Origin: Aneurinibacillus danicus
Lineage (GTDB): Bacteria; Bacillota; Bacilli; Aneurinibacillales; Aneurinibacillaceae
DNA: 62,406 nucleotides
NCBI RefSeq assembly: GCF_007991215.1
Contig: NZ_BJXX01000049.1
Coordinates: 1 to 62,406, forward strand
Direction of reading: 5' to 3'
Shown here: in pieces, positions 1 to 9,456 of the stretch
Numbering within the stretch: the first letter of the stretch is position 1
How the letters are laid out: the number at the start of each line of letters is the position of its first letter
Notes under the pieces: generated by a model
The model's input: only the letters and a program-made list of their open reading frames with translations
Databases searched by the model: none
What the model was told of the DNA's origin: nothing
Program-made: the position numbers and the translations under genes

Positions 1-177
1 ATAGATTTATCTCCTGGTTCCATTATCGAACTGGATAAGCTTGCGGGCGAGCCGGTCGATATTCTCGTGAATAACAAGCTCATCGCTAAAGGTGAAGTAG
101 TCGTTATCGATGAGAATTTCGGCGTCCGTGTTACTGATATTCTTAGCCAGTGGGACCGTATCCAGAAATTACAATAA
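1..177 (+). CDS. fliY: FliY/FliN flagellar switch protein, C-terminal end (partial)
   Basis: The window opens inside this gene; 58 codons remain before TAA at 175-177. The visible part is the SpoA (surface presentation of antigens) fold of the C-ring proteins FliN/FliY, with the typical run [21 protein letters not shown] followed by a [17 protein letters not shown]-like strand pair (residues 11-51 of the fragment). This domain forms the cytoplasmic C-ring that CheY-P acts on. The CheC-like phosphatase domain that separates FliY from FliN would lie upstream and cannot be seen. I call it FliY because in Bacillus the gene before cheY and fliO is fliY. The next gene follows 29 bases later with its own strong AAGGAGG. 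Confidence 0.85.
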   Translation: MDLSPGSIIELDKLAGEPVDILVNNKLIAKGEVVVIDENFGVRVTDILSQWDRIQKLQ

Positions 178-206
178 TGTAACGTATACGTTAAGGAGGA
201 GATCAT

Positions 207-569
207 ATGAGCAACAGAGTTCTTATTGTAGATGATGCAGCATTTATGAGGATGATGATTAAAGAAATCCTTACAAAAAACGGATATAACGTAGTAGGGG
301 AAGCGAGTGACGGCGTGCAGGCCGTAGAAAAGTTTAAAGAACTATCTCCGGATTTGGTCACAATGGATATTACCATGCCTGAGATGGATGGGATTACCGC
401 TTTAAAAGAGATTAAAAAAATCAGTCCTGGAGCCAAGGTTATTATGTGTTCAGCTATGGGGCAGCAGGCTATGGTTATTGATGCCATTCAGGCCGGTGCA
501 AAAGATTTCATTGTGAAACCATTTCAGGCGGATCGCGTAATAGAAGCCATTAAAAAGACGCTTGGATAA
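207..569 (+). CDS. cheY: chemotaxis response regulator CheY
   Basis: Single-domain receiver of 120 residues, the usual length. The acidic pocket is D9-D10, the phosphoacceptor D54 (MDITMP), the switch residue S82 (MCSAM) and the conserved lysine K104 (VKP). It has no output domain, as expected for a diffusible motor regulator. CheA phosphorylates it; in Bacillus CheY-P binds the switch and promotes counterclockwise rotation. The start ATG has an excellent AAGGAGG eight bases upstream. Its position between fliY and fliO is the Bacillus arrangement. Confidence 0.95.
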   Translation: MSNRVLIVDDAAFMRMMIKEILTKNGYNVVGEASDGVQAVEKFKELSPDLVTMDITMPEMDGITALKEIKKISPGAKVIMCSAMGQQAMVIDAIQAGAKDFIVKPFQADRVIEAIKKTLG

Positions 570-602
570 GAGGGCGGTCTAATAGAGAAAGGATATTTTG
601 CA

Positions 603-1217
603 ATGAAAAAAAACAGCATCCAGATCATTGGTGCTATAGCCTTGTTACCTTTGTTCTGTTGGCATGCAAATGTGAGCGCAAGCACTTCTCTTCCCACAAA
701 GACTCCTCTAGATGAGGTTGAAACAGTAACACAGGAGACAACTTCAATGCCAATGCTGCTTTTACAGACAGTGTTTATCCTGGCCGTTGTCGTTGCCGTT
801 ATTTACTTCTTGCTTCGTTTTGTGGGAAGGCGTTCGCAGTCCTTTTTCGGAAGAGCAGGCATTCGGACGCTCGGTGGTTGTTCGTTAGGTCCGCAGAAGT
901 CGCTGCAGATTGTGCAAATCGGTTCAGCATTATATATCGTCGGCGTCGGCGAGAATGTGACGTTGCTGCGCTGTATTGAGGAGCAGGAAGAAGTGGAAGG
1001 GCTGCTGGAAACATTGGAGTCACGTTCCGCTTCCTCCGCTATATCAGGCACAATGCCAGTGAAGGTATGGATGGGACGCCTGCTTAAAAGAGAAGGGAAG
1101 CAAAGAGAGGAAGAGCTTGCGGCATCCTTTCAGATGAAAATGGAAGAGGCACGCAGGCGGCGGGAGAGTATGCAGCAAGAATTGTTTATGGATAGGGAGA
1201 AGGAAGAGGATAGATGA
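603..1217 (+). CDS. fliO: flagellar export apparatus protein FliO (FliZ)
   Basis: A 204-residue protein with an N-terminal signal peptide (residues 1-26), a single strong membrane span at about 51-74, then a basic cytoplasmic FliO domain (RTLGGCSLGPQKSLQIVQIG) and a charged C-terminal tail rich in E, R and K. FliO helps assemble the FliP-FliR core of the flagellar type III export gate. The long acidic/basic tail after residue 150 is typical of Bacillus FliZ. It overlaps fliP by four bases (ATGA), so translation is probably coupled. Confidence 0.85.
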   Translation: MKKNSIQIIGAIALLPLFCWHANVSASTSLPTKTPLDEVETVTQETTSMPMLLLQTVFILAVVVAVIYFLLRFVGRRSQSFFGRAGIRTLGGCSLGPQKSLQIVQIGSALYIVGVGENVTLLRCIEEQEEVEGLLETLESRSASSAISGTMPVKVWMGRLLKREGKQREEELAASFQMKMEEARRRRESMQQELFMDREKEEDR

Positions 1218-1969
1218 AACGGCTTACTATACTAACCGGTTTCGCCATAGGATTATTGTTTTTCCTACCCCAGTATACGTATGCCGCCCAGGTGCCGATA
1301 CCGGGATTGGATATTAATATCGGAGCTTCAAATAAGCCCGAAGATGTTTCCCTTACGCTGCAAATTTTGCTGCTGTTTACCGTATTGTCGCTGGCGCCTT
1401 CCATTCTTATCATGATGACGTGCTTTACGCGGATCGTAATTGTCCTGTCATTTACGCGAACGGCGCTGTCTACACAGCAGGCTCCGCCGACTCAAGTATT
1501 AATCGGTCTGGCTTTATTCTTAACTTTTTTCATTATGGCACCGACGTTTTCCCAGGTAAATAATCAAGCTCTTCAACCTTATTTTAAGAAGCAAATTACC
1601 CAGGAGCAGGCCGTGGAACGAGCGGTGATGCCATTTAAAGAGTTTATGGTCAAGCATACGAGAGGAAAAGATCTCAACCTGTTTCTTGAGTACACAAAAG
1701 CACCGAAACCTAAGACAGTGAAAGATATTCCGCTGACGGCTCTGGTTCCTGCCTACGCGATTAGCGAATTGAAAACGGCCTTGCAAATCGGCTTTATGAT
1801 ATTTATCCCGTTTCTTGTAATCGATATGATAGTGGCCAGTGTATTGATGGCAATGGGGATGATGATGCTTCCGCCCGTTATGATTTCACTTCCGTTTAAA
1901 ATTTTGCTGTTTATACTGGTAGACGGCTGGTATCTTGTCGTTAAATCGCTGTTACTAAGTTTTCAATGA
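1214..1969 (+). CDS. fliP: flagellar export gate protein FliP
   Basis: 251 residues, family-typical. A cleavable signal peptide (residues 1-24, ending YTYA) precedes four hydrophobic segments. Family signatures are visible: MMTCFTRIVIVLSFTRTALSTQQAPPTQ-type sequence in the first membrane hairpin and the C-terminal LPPVMISLPFKILLFILVDGW-like segment. FliP forms the pentameric centre of the export gate with FliR and FliQ, through which hook and filament subunits pass. The gene starts inside the end of fliO and is followed by fliQ after 11 bases. Confidence 0.95.
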   Translation: MKRLTILTGFAIGLLFFLPQYTYAAQVPIPGLDINIGASNKPEDVSLTLQILLLFTVLSLAPSILIMMTCFTRIVIVLSFTRTALSTQQAPPTQVLIGLALFLTFFIMAPTFSQVNNQALQPYFKKQITQEQAVERAVMPFKEFMVKHTRGKDLNLFLEYTKAPKPKTVKDIPLTALVPAYAISELKTALQIGFMIFIPFLVIDMIVASVLMAMGMMMLPPVMISLPFKILLFILVDGWYLVVKSLLLSFQ

Positions 1970-1980
1970 GGTGAAGAGGC

Positions 1981-2250
1981 ATGTCGCAAGAATTTATTAT
2001 CTCGCTTGCCCAACAGGCTGTTTTTGTCGTATTGCTGACAAGTGCGCCTTTGGTAGGGATTGCGTTAATTGCCGGGCTAATTGTAAGTGTTTTTCAGGCT
2101 ACGACATCCATTCAGGAAGCGACATTGGCCTTTGTGCCAAAGATTGTGGCAACTTTAGTCGCTTTAATCGTCTTTGGACCCTGGATGCTTAGCCATTTAC
2201 TAGAGTTTACCTCCAATATTCTTGGCAATCTTTATAAATTCATAGGATAG
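1981..2250 (+). CDS. fliQ: flagellar export gate protein FliQ
   Basis: 89 residues with two membrane helices (about 14-38 and 50-75), the standard FliQ build. The connecting loop has the conserved FQATTSIQEATLAFVPKI pattern. FliQ subunits wrap the FliP-FliR core. The ATG is preceded by GAGGTGAAGAG. A second open frame starting ten bases earlier is an out-of-frame shadow. Confidence 0.93.
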   Translation: MSQEFIISLAQQAVFVVLLTSAPLVGIALIAGLIVSVFQATTSIQEATLAFVPKIVATLVALIVFGPWMLSHLLEFTSNILGNLYKFIG

Positions 2251-2257
2251 TAAAAAT

Positions 2258-3037
2258 ATGCAATTACTAGAGTTGCTGCCGGCATTTTTGCTTGTATTTA
2301 TCCGGATTACCGCATTTTTCGTAGCAGCGCCGATCTTTTCGACGAGAAGTATACCGGCTCCTTTTAAAGTAGGTCTTTCCTTTTTCTTGGCCTTGATTGC
2401 GTTTCCGCTTCTAAAAGCGTCCGGTGTCATTCCGCTTGACTGGACTTATGTATATTTAGCTATAAAGGAAGTGCTCATCGGTCTTCTGCTAGGATTTCTG
2501 GCTACATTATTTCTGGCGGCAATCCAGGTAGCCGGTTCGCTCATCGATATGATGATGGGTCTTGCGATGGCCATGATATTCGACCCGATGACAGGCGCGC
2601 AGACGCCGTTGATGGGAAATTTTAAATATATGCTTACGATGCTATTTCTTTTAACGGCAAACGGTCATCATTTGTTGATTAAAGGCATATTGGCAAGTTA
2701 TCAGGCGGTACCGATCGATCGCTGGTTTAATGGATTGGAAAATGGCTCACTTACTGCATTTCTTGTAGAGAAGTTCTCTTATATGTTCATGTCGGGGATG
2801 CTGCTTGCGGCTCCCATGGTAAGCTCGTTATTCGTTATCGATGTTGCGCTTGGCATTGTGGCTAAAACCGTGCCCCAGATGAATATTTTTGTCGTTGGAA
2901 TGCCGGCTAAGCTTCTGGGCGGTTTTCTTATCCTGATGATTGTATTTCCCGGTTATTTCTTTGTGATGACGCGCCTGTTTGAAATGCTGTTTGCCTCAAT
3001 GGAACGCATGATAGAAATTATGGGGGCCGTGCCATGA
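2258..3037 (+). CDS. fliR: flagellar export gate protein FliR
   Basis: 259 residues, almost entirely hydrophobic with about six membrane spans, the normal FliR architecture. The conserved stretch SLIDMMMGLAMAMIFDP near residues 93-109 is characteristic. One FliR copy completes the FliP5-FliQ4-FliR1 gate. It is not fused to flhB, unlike in some clostridia; instead the two genes overlap by four bases (ATGA). Confidence 0.93.
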   Translation: MQLLELLPAFLLVFIRITAFFVAAPIFSTRSIPAPFKVGLSFFLALIAFPLLKASGVIPLDWTYVYLAIKEVLIGLLLGFLATLFLAAIQVAGSLIDMMMGLAMAMIFDPMTGAQTPLMGNFKYMLTMLFLLTANGHHLLIKGILASYQAVPIDRWFNGLENGSLTAFLVEKFSYMFMSGMLLAAPMVSSLFVIDVALGIVAKTVPQMNIFVVGMPAKLLGGFLILMIVFPGYFFVMTRLFEMLFASMERMIEIMGAVP

Positions 3038-4122
3038 CCCAAATCCGTTTTCAAGTAGATTTGCAGTTTTTCTCTGGCGAAAAAACGGAAAAGGCAACCC
3101 CGCGCAAAAGGCAGAAAGCGAGGGAGGAAGGCCAGGTCGCTAAAAGCCAGGAAGTATCAGCTGCGCTTATTCTTTTAGCGATTTTTTTGTTTTTATTGTT
3201 TATGGGAAAAGGAATGGGAGAACGTTTATACCGTTATTTCCAATCGTTTTTTACTAATTATTTATTGATGGATGTGTCTGAAGAAACAACGGAACAATTG
3301 ATGCTCGAGATGGTATATCAGGCAGCGATCATCGTATGGCCGTTTTTTTTGATTGCCGTCGTTATCGGTTTTTTTGCGAATTACATTCAATTTGGACTTT
3401 TGTTTACAACGAAGCCACTCGTTTTTAAATTAGAGAGGCTGGATCCGGTTAAGGGAGCAAAAAAACTTTTTTCTTTGCAGGCACTTGTTAACCTTGTCAA
3501 ATCTATTCTGAAAGTTTTGTTTATCGGTACAGCAGTATGGTTTATATTATGGGGCGGAAAAGATGAGCTTTTGACCTTGGCTACGAAATCGGTCGGGGAT
3601 ATGCTTACTGTTGTAGGAAAGCTGACTCTCCAAATGGGTTTTACCGTAGCTGTCCTGCTTCTTATCCTTGCAATCTTCGATTATATGTATCAGAAGTTTC
3701 AGCATGAGAAGCAACTGCGAATGTCCAAGCAGGACATTAAAGATGAATACAAAATGATAGAAGGCGACCCGCAAATCAAAGGGAAAATCAAACAGAAGCA
3801 GCGGGAAATGGCGATGCGCCGCATGATGCAGGAAGTTCCAAACGCAGATGTGGTTATTACCAACCCGACGCACTTTGCGGTTGCCATTAAATACGATGGC
3901 ACATCCATGCAGGCACCTACGGTGATTGCTAAAGGTCAGGATTTTGTCGCGCTGAAAATTAAAGAGATTGCTCAAAATCATGAAATTGTTATGGTAGAAA
4001 ACAAGCCGCTTGCACGTATGCTATTTGCGCAGGTTGAGGTAAATCAGCAAATTCCGGAGGATCTGTTCCAGGCTGTGGCTGAAGTGCTGGCATATGTATA
4101 CAAGCTAAAAGGAAAAATCTAA
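3034..4122 (+). CDS. flhB: flagellar export switch protein FlhB
   Basis: 362 residues: an N-terminal basic stretch with the signature GEKTEKATPRKRQKAREEGQVAKS (about 15-38), four membrane spans, then a cytoplasmic domain with the autocleavage motif NPTH at residues 277-280. Cleavage between N and P switches the export machine from rod/hook to filament substrates. All expected elements are intact. It starts within the fliR stop codon and is followed by flhA. Confidence 0.95.
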   Translation: MTQIRFQVDLQFFSGEKTEKATPRKRQKAREEGQVAKSQEVSAALILLAIFLFLLFMGKGMGERLYRYFQSFFTNYLLMDVSEETTEQLMLEMVYQAAIIVWPFFLIAVVIGFFANYIQFGLLFTTKPLVFKLERLDPVKGAKKLFSLQALVNLVKSILKVLFIGTAVWFILWGGKDELLTLATKSVGDMLTVVGKLTLQMGFTVAVLLLILAIFDYMYQKFQHEKQLRMSKQDIKDEYKMIEGDPQIKGKIKQKQREMAMRRMMQEVPNADVVITNPTHFAVAIKYDGTSMQAPTVIAKGQDFVALKIKEIAQNHEIVMVENKPLARMLFAQVEVNQQIPEDLFQAVAEVLAYVYKLKGKI

Positions 4123-4149
4123 TGGATTGTAGTGAAGGGGGGAGAATAA

Positions 4150-6183
4150 ATGAACCGTAGAGATTTTGCTATTATGGGATTTGTCATTTGCATTGTTATT
4201 ATGCTTGTCATTCCCATGCCCAATCCTCTCCTCGACTTCCTTTTGATTATTAATATTTCACTATCACTTACGATTTTGTTGGTGGCGATGAATACAAATG
4301 ATCCATCACAGTTTTCAGTTTTTCCATCGCTGCTTTTAGTCACAACCATATTCCGTCTGGCATTAAACGTATCGTCGACACGCAATATTTTGTCGCTCGG
4401 AGAAGCAGGAAAAGTTATCGAGGCATTTGGTTCGTTTGTTATCGGAGGAAATGCAATTGTCGGATTTGTCGTCTTTTTGATTTTAACGTTAATTAATTTC
4501 ATGGTTATTACCAAAGGTTCAGAGCGCGTGGCGGAAGTAGCAGCCCGCTTTACGCTTGATGCAATGCCGGGGAAACAGATGGCAATTGACGCTGATTTGA
4601 ATGCCGGTGCGATTTCCGATGCGGAAGCCCAGCAGCGGCGGAAGAAGATTAGTCAGGAATCCGAATTCTTTGGAGCGATGGACGGTGCTACCAAATTCGT
4701 AAAAGGAGACGCGATTGCCGGAATTGTCATTTTTATTGTTAATATTATTGGTGGTCTCATTATCGGTATGGTTATCCATGGCATGAGTTTTAGCGAAGCG
4801 GCCAAAACGTTTACGCTTCTCTCTGTCGGTGACGGACTCGTAAGCCAGCTGCCGGCCATCCTGTTATCGACGGCAACCGGGCTTATCGTTACCCGTGCCG
4901 CTTCCGAAGATAATATCGGAGACGATCTGGTTAAGCAAATGTTGGCCTATCCGCGTTTGTTGTATGTGGTAGCAGGAACCATTGCCATGATGGGGATTTT
5001 AACACCGATTGGGCCTCTCTCTACTCTCCCGGTAGCAGGAGTGCTTGCTTTTGGTGGATTTCGTCTACAAAAAAGCATAGGAACAAAAGGCGAAGAACTC
5101 GAAGTATCGACGGAAGAAGCAGAGATCGAAGAAGTTCGCAGTCCGGAAAGTGTGGTCAGTCTGCTTCATATCGATCCGATAGAGTTCGAATTCGGATATG
5201 GATTAATTCCGCTGGCGGATGCGAACCAGGGCGGCGATTTGCTCGATCGTGTGATTATGATCCGACGCCAATGTGCCATTGAGCTGGGGATTGTCGTGCC
5301 GGTGATTCGGATCCGGGATAATATTCAACTGAGGCCAAATGAGTATGTTATTAAGATAAAAGGAAATCAAGTAGCCCAGGGCGAAATCATGCTGGATCAC
5401 TACCTGGCGATGAGTCCGGGTATTGAGGACGAATCCGTCGTCGGTATTGACACGGTGGAGCCGGCCTTTGGCTTGCCGGCCCTTTGGGTGACGGAAGAAG
5501 TGAAAGAGCGGGCGGAGATGGCCGGTTATACAGTAGTTGATCCTCCGTCCGTGGTAGCTACGCATCTCACTGAAATTATTAAGCGATACGCACATGAACT
5601 GTTGAATCGTCAAGAGACGAAATCATTAGTCGACAACATTCGTGAGACTGCACCTGCGCTGGTGGAAGAATTAATTCCAAACATATTGAGTATAGGCGAC
5701 GTGCAGAAAGTATTGCAGAAGCTTTTGCGGGAGAAAATCTCGATTCGCAATCTGGCTGCAATACTAGAAACGTTGGCCGATTATGGCCCTTATACAAAAG
5801 ATACGGATTTGCTGGCTGAATATGTACGCCAGTCGCTGTCGCGCCAGATTACGCTGCAGTTCACCGCACCGGGAGAGCCGCTTCAGGTCATCACGGCAGG
5901 ACCGAGTTTGGAAAAAACGATTGCCGACTCCATACAGCAGACGGAACAGGGAAAATATATGGCAATTGATCCGGACACGTCACAACGAATCTTTGCGGCG
6001 CTGTCCGAGCAGGTAAACCGCATGCTGCAAATGGGACAACAACCGATTATTCTAACATCGCCTGCCATCCGCATGTATATGCGGCAGCTTGTTGAGCGAA
6101 TGATGCCGGAAATTCCGGTACTGTCTTATAACGAATTGGAGCCTGAAATCGAAATTCAAAGCGTAGGAGTGGTGAGCATCTAA
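4150..6183 (+). CDS. flhA: flagellar export ring protein FlhA
   Basis: 677 residues, usual size. About eight membrane spans in the first 330 residues, with the FHIPEP family signature RVAEVAARFTLDAMPGKQMA near 125-145, followed by the cytoplasmic ring domain that docks chaperone-substrate complexes. The ATG sits ten bases after GAAGGGGGGAG. The last base of its TAA is the first base of the flhF ATG, indicating tight coupling. Confidence 0.96.
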   Translation: MNRRDFAIMGFVICIVIMLVIPMPNPLLDFLLIINISLSLTILLVAMNTNDPSQFSVFPSLLLVTTIFRLALNVSSTRNILSLGEAGKVIEAFGSFVIGGNAIVGFVVFLILTLINFMVITKGSERVAEVAARFTLDAMPGKQMAIDADLNAGAISDAEAQQRRKKISQESEFFGAMDGATKFVKGDAIAGIVIFIVNIIGGLIIGMVIHGMSFSEAAKTFTLLSVGDGLVSQLPAILLSTATGLIVTRAASEDNIGDDLVKQMLAYPRLLYVVAGTIAMMGILTPIGPLSTLPVAGVLAFGGFRLQKSIGTKGEELEVSTEEAEIEEVRSPESVVSLLHIDPIEFEFGYGLIPLADANQGGDLLDRVIMIRRQCAIELGIVVPVIRIRDNIQLRPNEYVIKIKGNQVAQGEIMLDHYLAMSPGIEDESVVGIDTVEPAFGLPALWVTEEVKERAEMAGYTVVDPPSVVATHLTEIIKRYAHELLNRQETKSLVDNIRETAPALVEELIPNILSIGDVQKVLQKLLREKISIRNLAAILETLADYGPYTKDTDLLAEYVRQSLSRQITLQFTAPGEPLQVITAGPSLEKTIADSIQQTEQGKYMAIDPDTSQRIFAALSEQVNRMLQMGQQPIILTSPAIRMYMRQLVERMMPEIPVLSYNELEPEIEIQSVGVVSI

Positions 6184-7433
6184 TGCGTGTGAAAAAATAT
6201 GTGGTCGATTCCATGTCGGATGCCCTGCAGCAGATTCGTACCGATTTAGGGAAAAACGCGATTATCCTAAATACAAAACCCATCAAAACTGGTGGTTTTT
6301 TAGGTATGTTCCGCAAAAAACAAATAGAGGTTATTGCGGCTATCGATCCAAATGGTGGGGATGAACTTGAACACACAAAAAAAACGCAGCGTTTTACGGC
6401 AGTATTGCCCTCCGCTCCAGTGCAGCCTGCCCCCGTGAAAGAAGATGCTCAGTCTTTTGCCCAAGCTTTGCAGGCAGCTACGCTCCAGACGCAGCCATCC
6501 GCACCCAACCCGGCGATGAGTGCTCGTGTCTCTGAAAAGCAAAATGAACGGAAAGATAGCACGGTTTCAGAAGAATTGGAAGAAATGCGGGAAATGCTTT
6601 GGAAGATTATGATGGCCGATGAGAAGCAAAGCTCGCTTCCTGCTTCATTTCATTCGCTTCGTCGGCGTTTGCAAAGCCAGGAAGTGGCGGAGGATGTTCT
6701 TGCGTCTATTTTTGAGAGAGTACTGAGAGAACTTCCGGCGGAAGCGTTGCAGGATGAAAACAAGGTGAAAAGACATGCGAAAGAAACCATCATCAAAATG
6801 ATAGAAGAAGCCAGTAACGCCCATGGCCCGCTGCGGGAAACAACGGCATTTGTAAATTTTATCGGTCCGACAGGTGTCGGGAAGACGACTACGCTGGCCA
6901 AGCTGGCGGCGGAAAGCACGCTATCGAGAAAGAAAAAGATAGGGATGATGACATCAGATACTTATCGGATAGCCGCCGTAGAGCAGTTGAAAACATACGC
7001 TAATATTTTAAACGTTCCTTTAAAGGTTGTTTATTCGGCCGAAGAGCTTAGCTCCACGATTGAGCGGTTGGATGGCTGCGATGTGATTTTTATGGATACG
7101 GCCGGACGAAACTATCGCAACAAAGAATATGTGGATGAGATTAATAAACTGCTGCAATCTCCGCTGCCAAGCGAAACGTTTCTTGTATTGAGCATAACCG
7201 CCAAACAGGGGGATTTGGAAGCGGTTGTGCAAAGTTTTGCGAACGTTAAAGTAGACAAAGTGATTTTTACTAAAACGGATGAGACAGGTACGTACGGCTC
7301 TATTTTAAATTTGGTCATTAAATATAAGCTTGCGCTTTCGTATTTTACGATAGGGCAAAATGTGCCGGATGATATTGAAGTAGCTACGCCTGAAAAAGTG
7401 GCCGCGCTGCTTCTAGGAGATGGATACGAATGA
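6183..7433 (+). CDS. flhF: flagellar SRP-family GTPase FlhF
   Basis: 416 residues with the B-N-G layout: a variable basic N-terminal region to about 130, a helical N domain, and an SRP-type GTPase domain with P-loop GPTGVGKTTT near 227-236, the DTYRIAAVEQL motif and DTAGR. FlhF recruits early basal-body components to the assembly site and forms a pair with the ATPase FlhG, encoded next with a four-base overlap. The start overlaps the flhA stop (TAATG). Confidence 0.95.
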   Translation: MRVKKYVVDSMSDALQQIRTDLGKNAIILNTKPIKTGGFLGMFRKKQIEVIAAIDPNGGDELEHTKKTQRFTAVLPSAPVQPAPVKEDAQSFAQALQAATLQTQPSAPNPAMSARVSEKQNERKDSTVSEELEEMREMLWKIMMADEKQSSLPASFHSLRRRLQSQEVAEDVLASIFERVLRELPAEALQDENKVKRHAKETIIKMIEEASNAHGPLRETTAFVNFIGPTGVGKTTTLAKLAAESTLSRKKKIGMMTSDTYRIAAVEQLKTYANILNVPLKVVYSAEELSSTIERLDGCDVIFMDTAGRNYRNKEYVDEINKLLQSPLPSETFLVLSITAKQGDLEAVVQSFANVKVDKVIFTKTDETGTYGSILNLVIKYKLALSYFTIGQNVPDDIEVATPEKVAALLLGDGYE

Positions 7434-8311
7434 GTGATCAGGCACAGCAGTTAAGAGAGAAGCTTGGGAAACTTTCAAGGCAAACGAATGGAGTAGGGCA
7501 AAATGTATATAAGACAAAAGTGATTGCCGTGACGAGCGGAAAAGGCGGGGTAGGAAAATCAAACTTTTCGCTTAACTTTGCGCTTTGTTTGCAGCAGAAA
7601 GGTCAACGCGTCGTTTTATTTGATCTGGATGTAGGTTTTGCGAATATTGATGTTTTAATGGGAGTTTCCGCGAAAAAAAATATTATCGATCTCATAGACA
7701 AGAGGCTTTCAATCTGGGATATTATTGAAAAGGGGCCTAATGACCTAGAATTTGTGGCTGGGGGGTCCGGTCTGTCACAGATATTTGAACTTGATGAAAT
7801 TAAATTACATTATTTTTTCGAACAGCTGACCCAATTGCAAGGATATGCTGATACAATTATCTTAGACACCGGAGCAGGTATATCCAAAGACATGCTTCGC
7901 TTTCTCCTATCCGCTGATGAGGTTATGCTGGTCACAACCCCTGAGCCCACTTCGTTGACCGATGCATATGCCCTAGTTAAGATGACACATACCCAGAAGG
8001 AAGACATCAAAATTAACGTAGTGGTCAATCGTGCGGCAAATGAAAGAGAAGGAAGAGCTACCGGCAAAAATCTGCTGCTTGTTGCTCGCCAGTTTCTGAA
8101 GTTGGAGATGAATATGCTCGGTTTCGTCTATGATGACGTACATGTTTCGAAGGCGGTGAAAAGGCAATGTCCTCTTTGTCTCGCTTACCCGACGAGCAAA
8201 GCGGCAAACAATTTTAAAAGTTTGGTTAATGCCTATCTTTCTAACGGAAAAATGGAGGATGGCGGCGGAGTGAAGGGCTTTCTTTCACGTTTACGGATGT
8301 TTTGGAGATAG
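7430..8311 (+). CDS. flhG: flagellar number/placement ATPase FlhG (MinD-like)
   Basis: 293 residues of the ParA/MinD family. The deviant Walker A is GKGGVGKS at 37-44, with the second signature FDLDVGFANIDVLMG shortly after. The extreme N terminus SDQAQQLREKL carries the DQAxxLR motif known to stimulate the FlhF GTPase, so the two neighbours probably interact directly. FlhG controls flagellar number and position in the Bacilli. Confidence 0.94.
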   Translation: MSDQAQQLREKLGKLSRQTNGVGQNVYKTKVIAVTSGKGGVGKSNFSLNFALCLQQKGQRVVLFDLDVGFANIDVLMGVSAKKNIIDLIDKRLSIWDIIEKGPNDLEFVAGGSGLSQIFELDEIKLHYFFEQLTQLQGYADTIILDTGAGISKDMLRFLLSADEVMLVTTPEPTSLTDAYALVKMTHTQKEDIKINVVVNRAANEREGRATGKNLLLVARQFLKLEMNMLGFVYDDVHVSKAVKRQCPLCLAYPTSKAANNFKSLVNAYLSNGKMEDGGGVKGFLSRLRMFWR

Positions 8312-8325
8312 CGGGAGGGGAGAAA

Positions 8326-9441
8326 GTGACACAGCCTATTCGAGTGATAGTCATTGATGATTCGGCATTTATGAGGAAAGTGATCGGTGATTTGCTGGAA
8401 CAGGACTCCGCTATTCAAGTGGTGGCAAAAGGCAGAAATGGCTCAGAAGCGATAGAGCTTATAAGAAAATGGTCTCCGGACGTCGTTACATTGGATGTAG
8501 AAATGCCCGTGATGAACGGGTTGGAAGCATTAGAGAAAATTATGAAGGAAACACCGCTTCCGGTTGTCATGTTGAGCAGCTTGACGCAGCAGGGGACGAA
8601 TGAGACGATACGCGCTCTAGAGATGGGAGCTGTCGATTTTGTACCAAAGCCCTCTGGCGCCATTTCACTTGATCTCCACAGAGTGGAGACGGAACTTATA
8701 GAGAAAGTAAAAGCGGCTGCACGTATAAAAATTTCTCGTTTGCTTCGCACACCTCCGTCCGCTGCCGGGAAACGTTCTTTGTCTTACACTTCAGTGAATA
8801 ACAAAACAACCGATGAAGTATGGAGAGGGAAAATGCCGGTAGGAGAGATGCGAAAGGGAAAGATTGAGAATGTAGTAGCAGTGGGGACTTCCACCGGGGG
8901 GCCTAAAGCGCTTCAGGTGTTTTTAAAAGGTTTGCCGCAGGATTTTAACGGGAGCCTCGTTATTGTGCAGCATATGCCGCCGGGATTTACAAAGTCACTG
9001 GCCCAGCGCCTGAATTCATTATGTCAGATTGAAGTAAGTGAAGCGGAAGACAACCAGACGTTGCAAAGCGGTCACGCATACATTGCGCCGGGAAACTATC
9101 ATATGGAAGTCAAACAGCGAGCAGATGGGGAGTTGTACATATCGTTGAATCAGGAGCAGCCCCGGGGAGGACACCGGCCCTCTGTCGATAGGCTGTTCGA
9201 GTCGCTCTCTCATATTCGTCACCCCGCCAAATATGCAATCATTATGACCGGAATGGGAAGTGATGGAACAGCGGGATTGAAAAAACTAAAAGAGACCGGG
9301 GTTCGCACCGTCATTGCGGAAGACGAATCTACATGCGTCGTATTCGGCATGCCAAGGGCTGCCATTCAAGCTGGAACGGTGGACATCGTAGCGCCACTTC
9401 ATGAAATCTCCGCCCAGCTTATGCGTTGCTTACATTGCTAG
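8326..9441 (+). CDS. cheB: chemotaxis protein-glutamate methylesterase CheB
   Basis: 371 residues from the chosen GTG at 8326, which lies six bases after GGGAGGGGA. A longer in-frame TTG start at 8302 would overlap flhG and has no ribosome site. The receiver domain (1-125) has D11-D12 and phosphoacceptor D57 (VTLDVEMP). The esterase domain (about 180-371) carries GTSTGGP with the catalytic serine, IVQHMPPGFT with the histidine, and MTGMGSDG with the aspartate. It removes methyl groups from, and deamidates, chemoreceptors. Confidence 0.93.
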   Translation: MTQPIRVIVIDDSAFMRKVIGDLLEQDSAIQVVAKGRNGSEAIELIRKWSPDVVTLDVEMPVMNGLEALEKIMKETPLPVVMLSSLTQQGTNETIRALEMGAVDFVPKPSGAISLDLHRVETELIEKVKAAARIKISRLLRTPPSAAGKRSLSYTSVNNKTTDEVWRGKMPVGEMRKGKIENVVAVGTSTGGPKALQVFLKGLPQDFNGSLVIVQHMPPGFTKSLAQRLNSLCQIEVSEAEDNQTLQSGHAYIAPGNYHMEVKQRADGELYISLNQEQPRGGHRPSVDRLFESLSHIRHPAKYAIIMTGMGSDGTAGLKKLKETGVRTVIAEDESTCVVFGMPRAAIQAGTVDIVAPLHEISAQLMRCLHC

Positions 9442-9456
9442 GGAGGTGGATGGTTT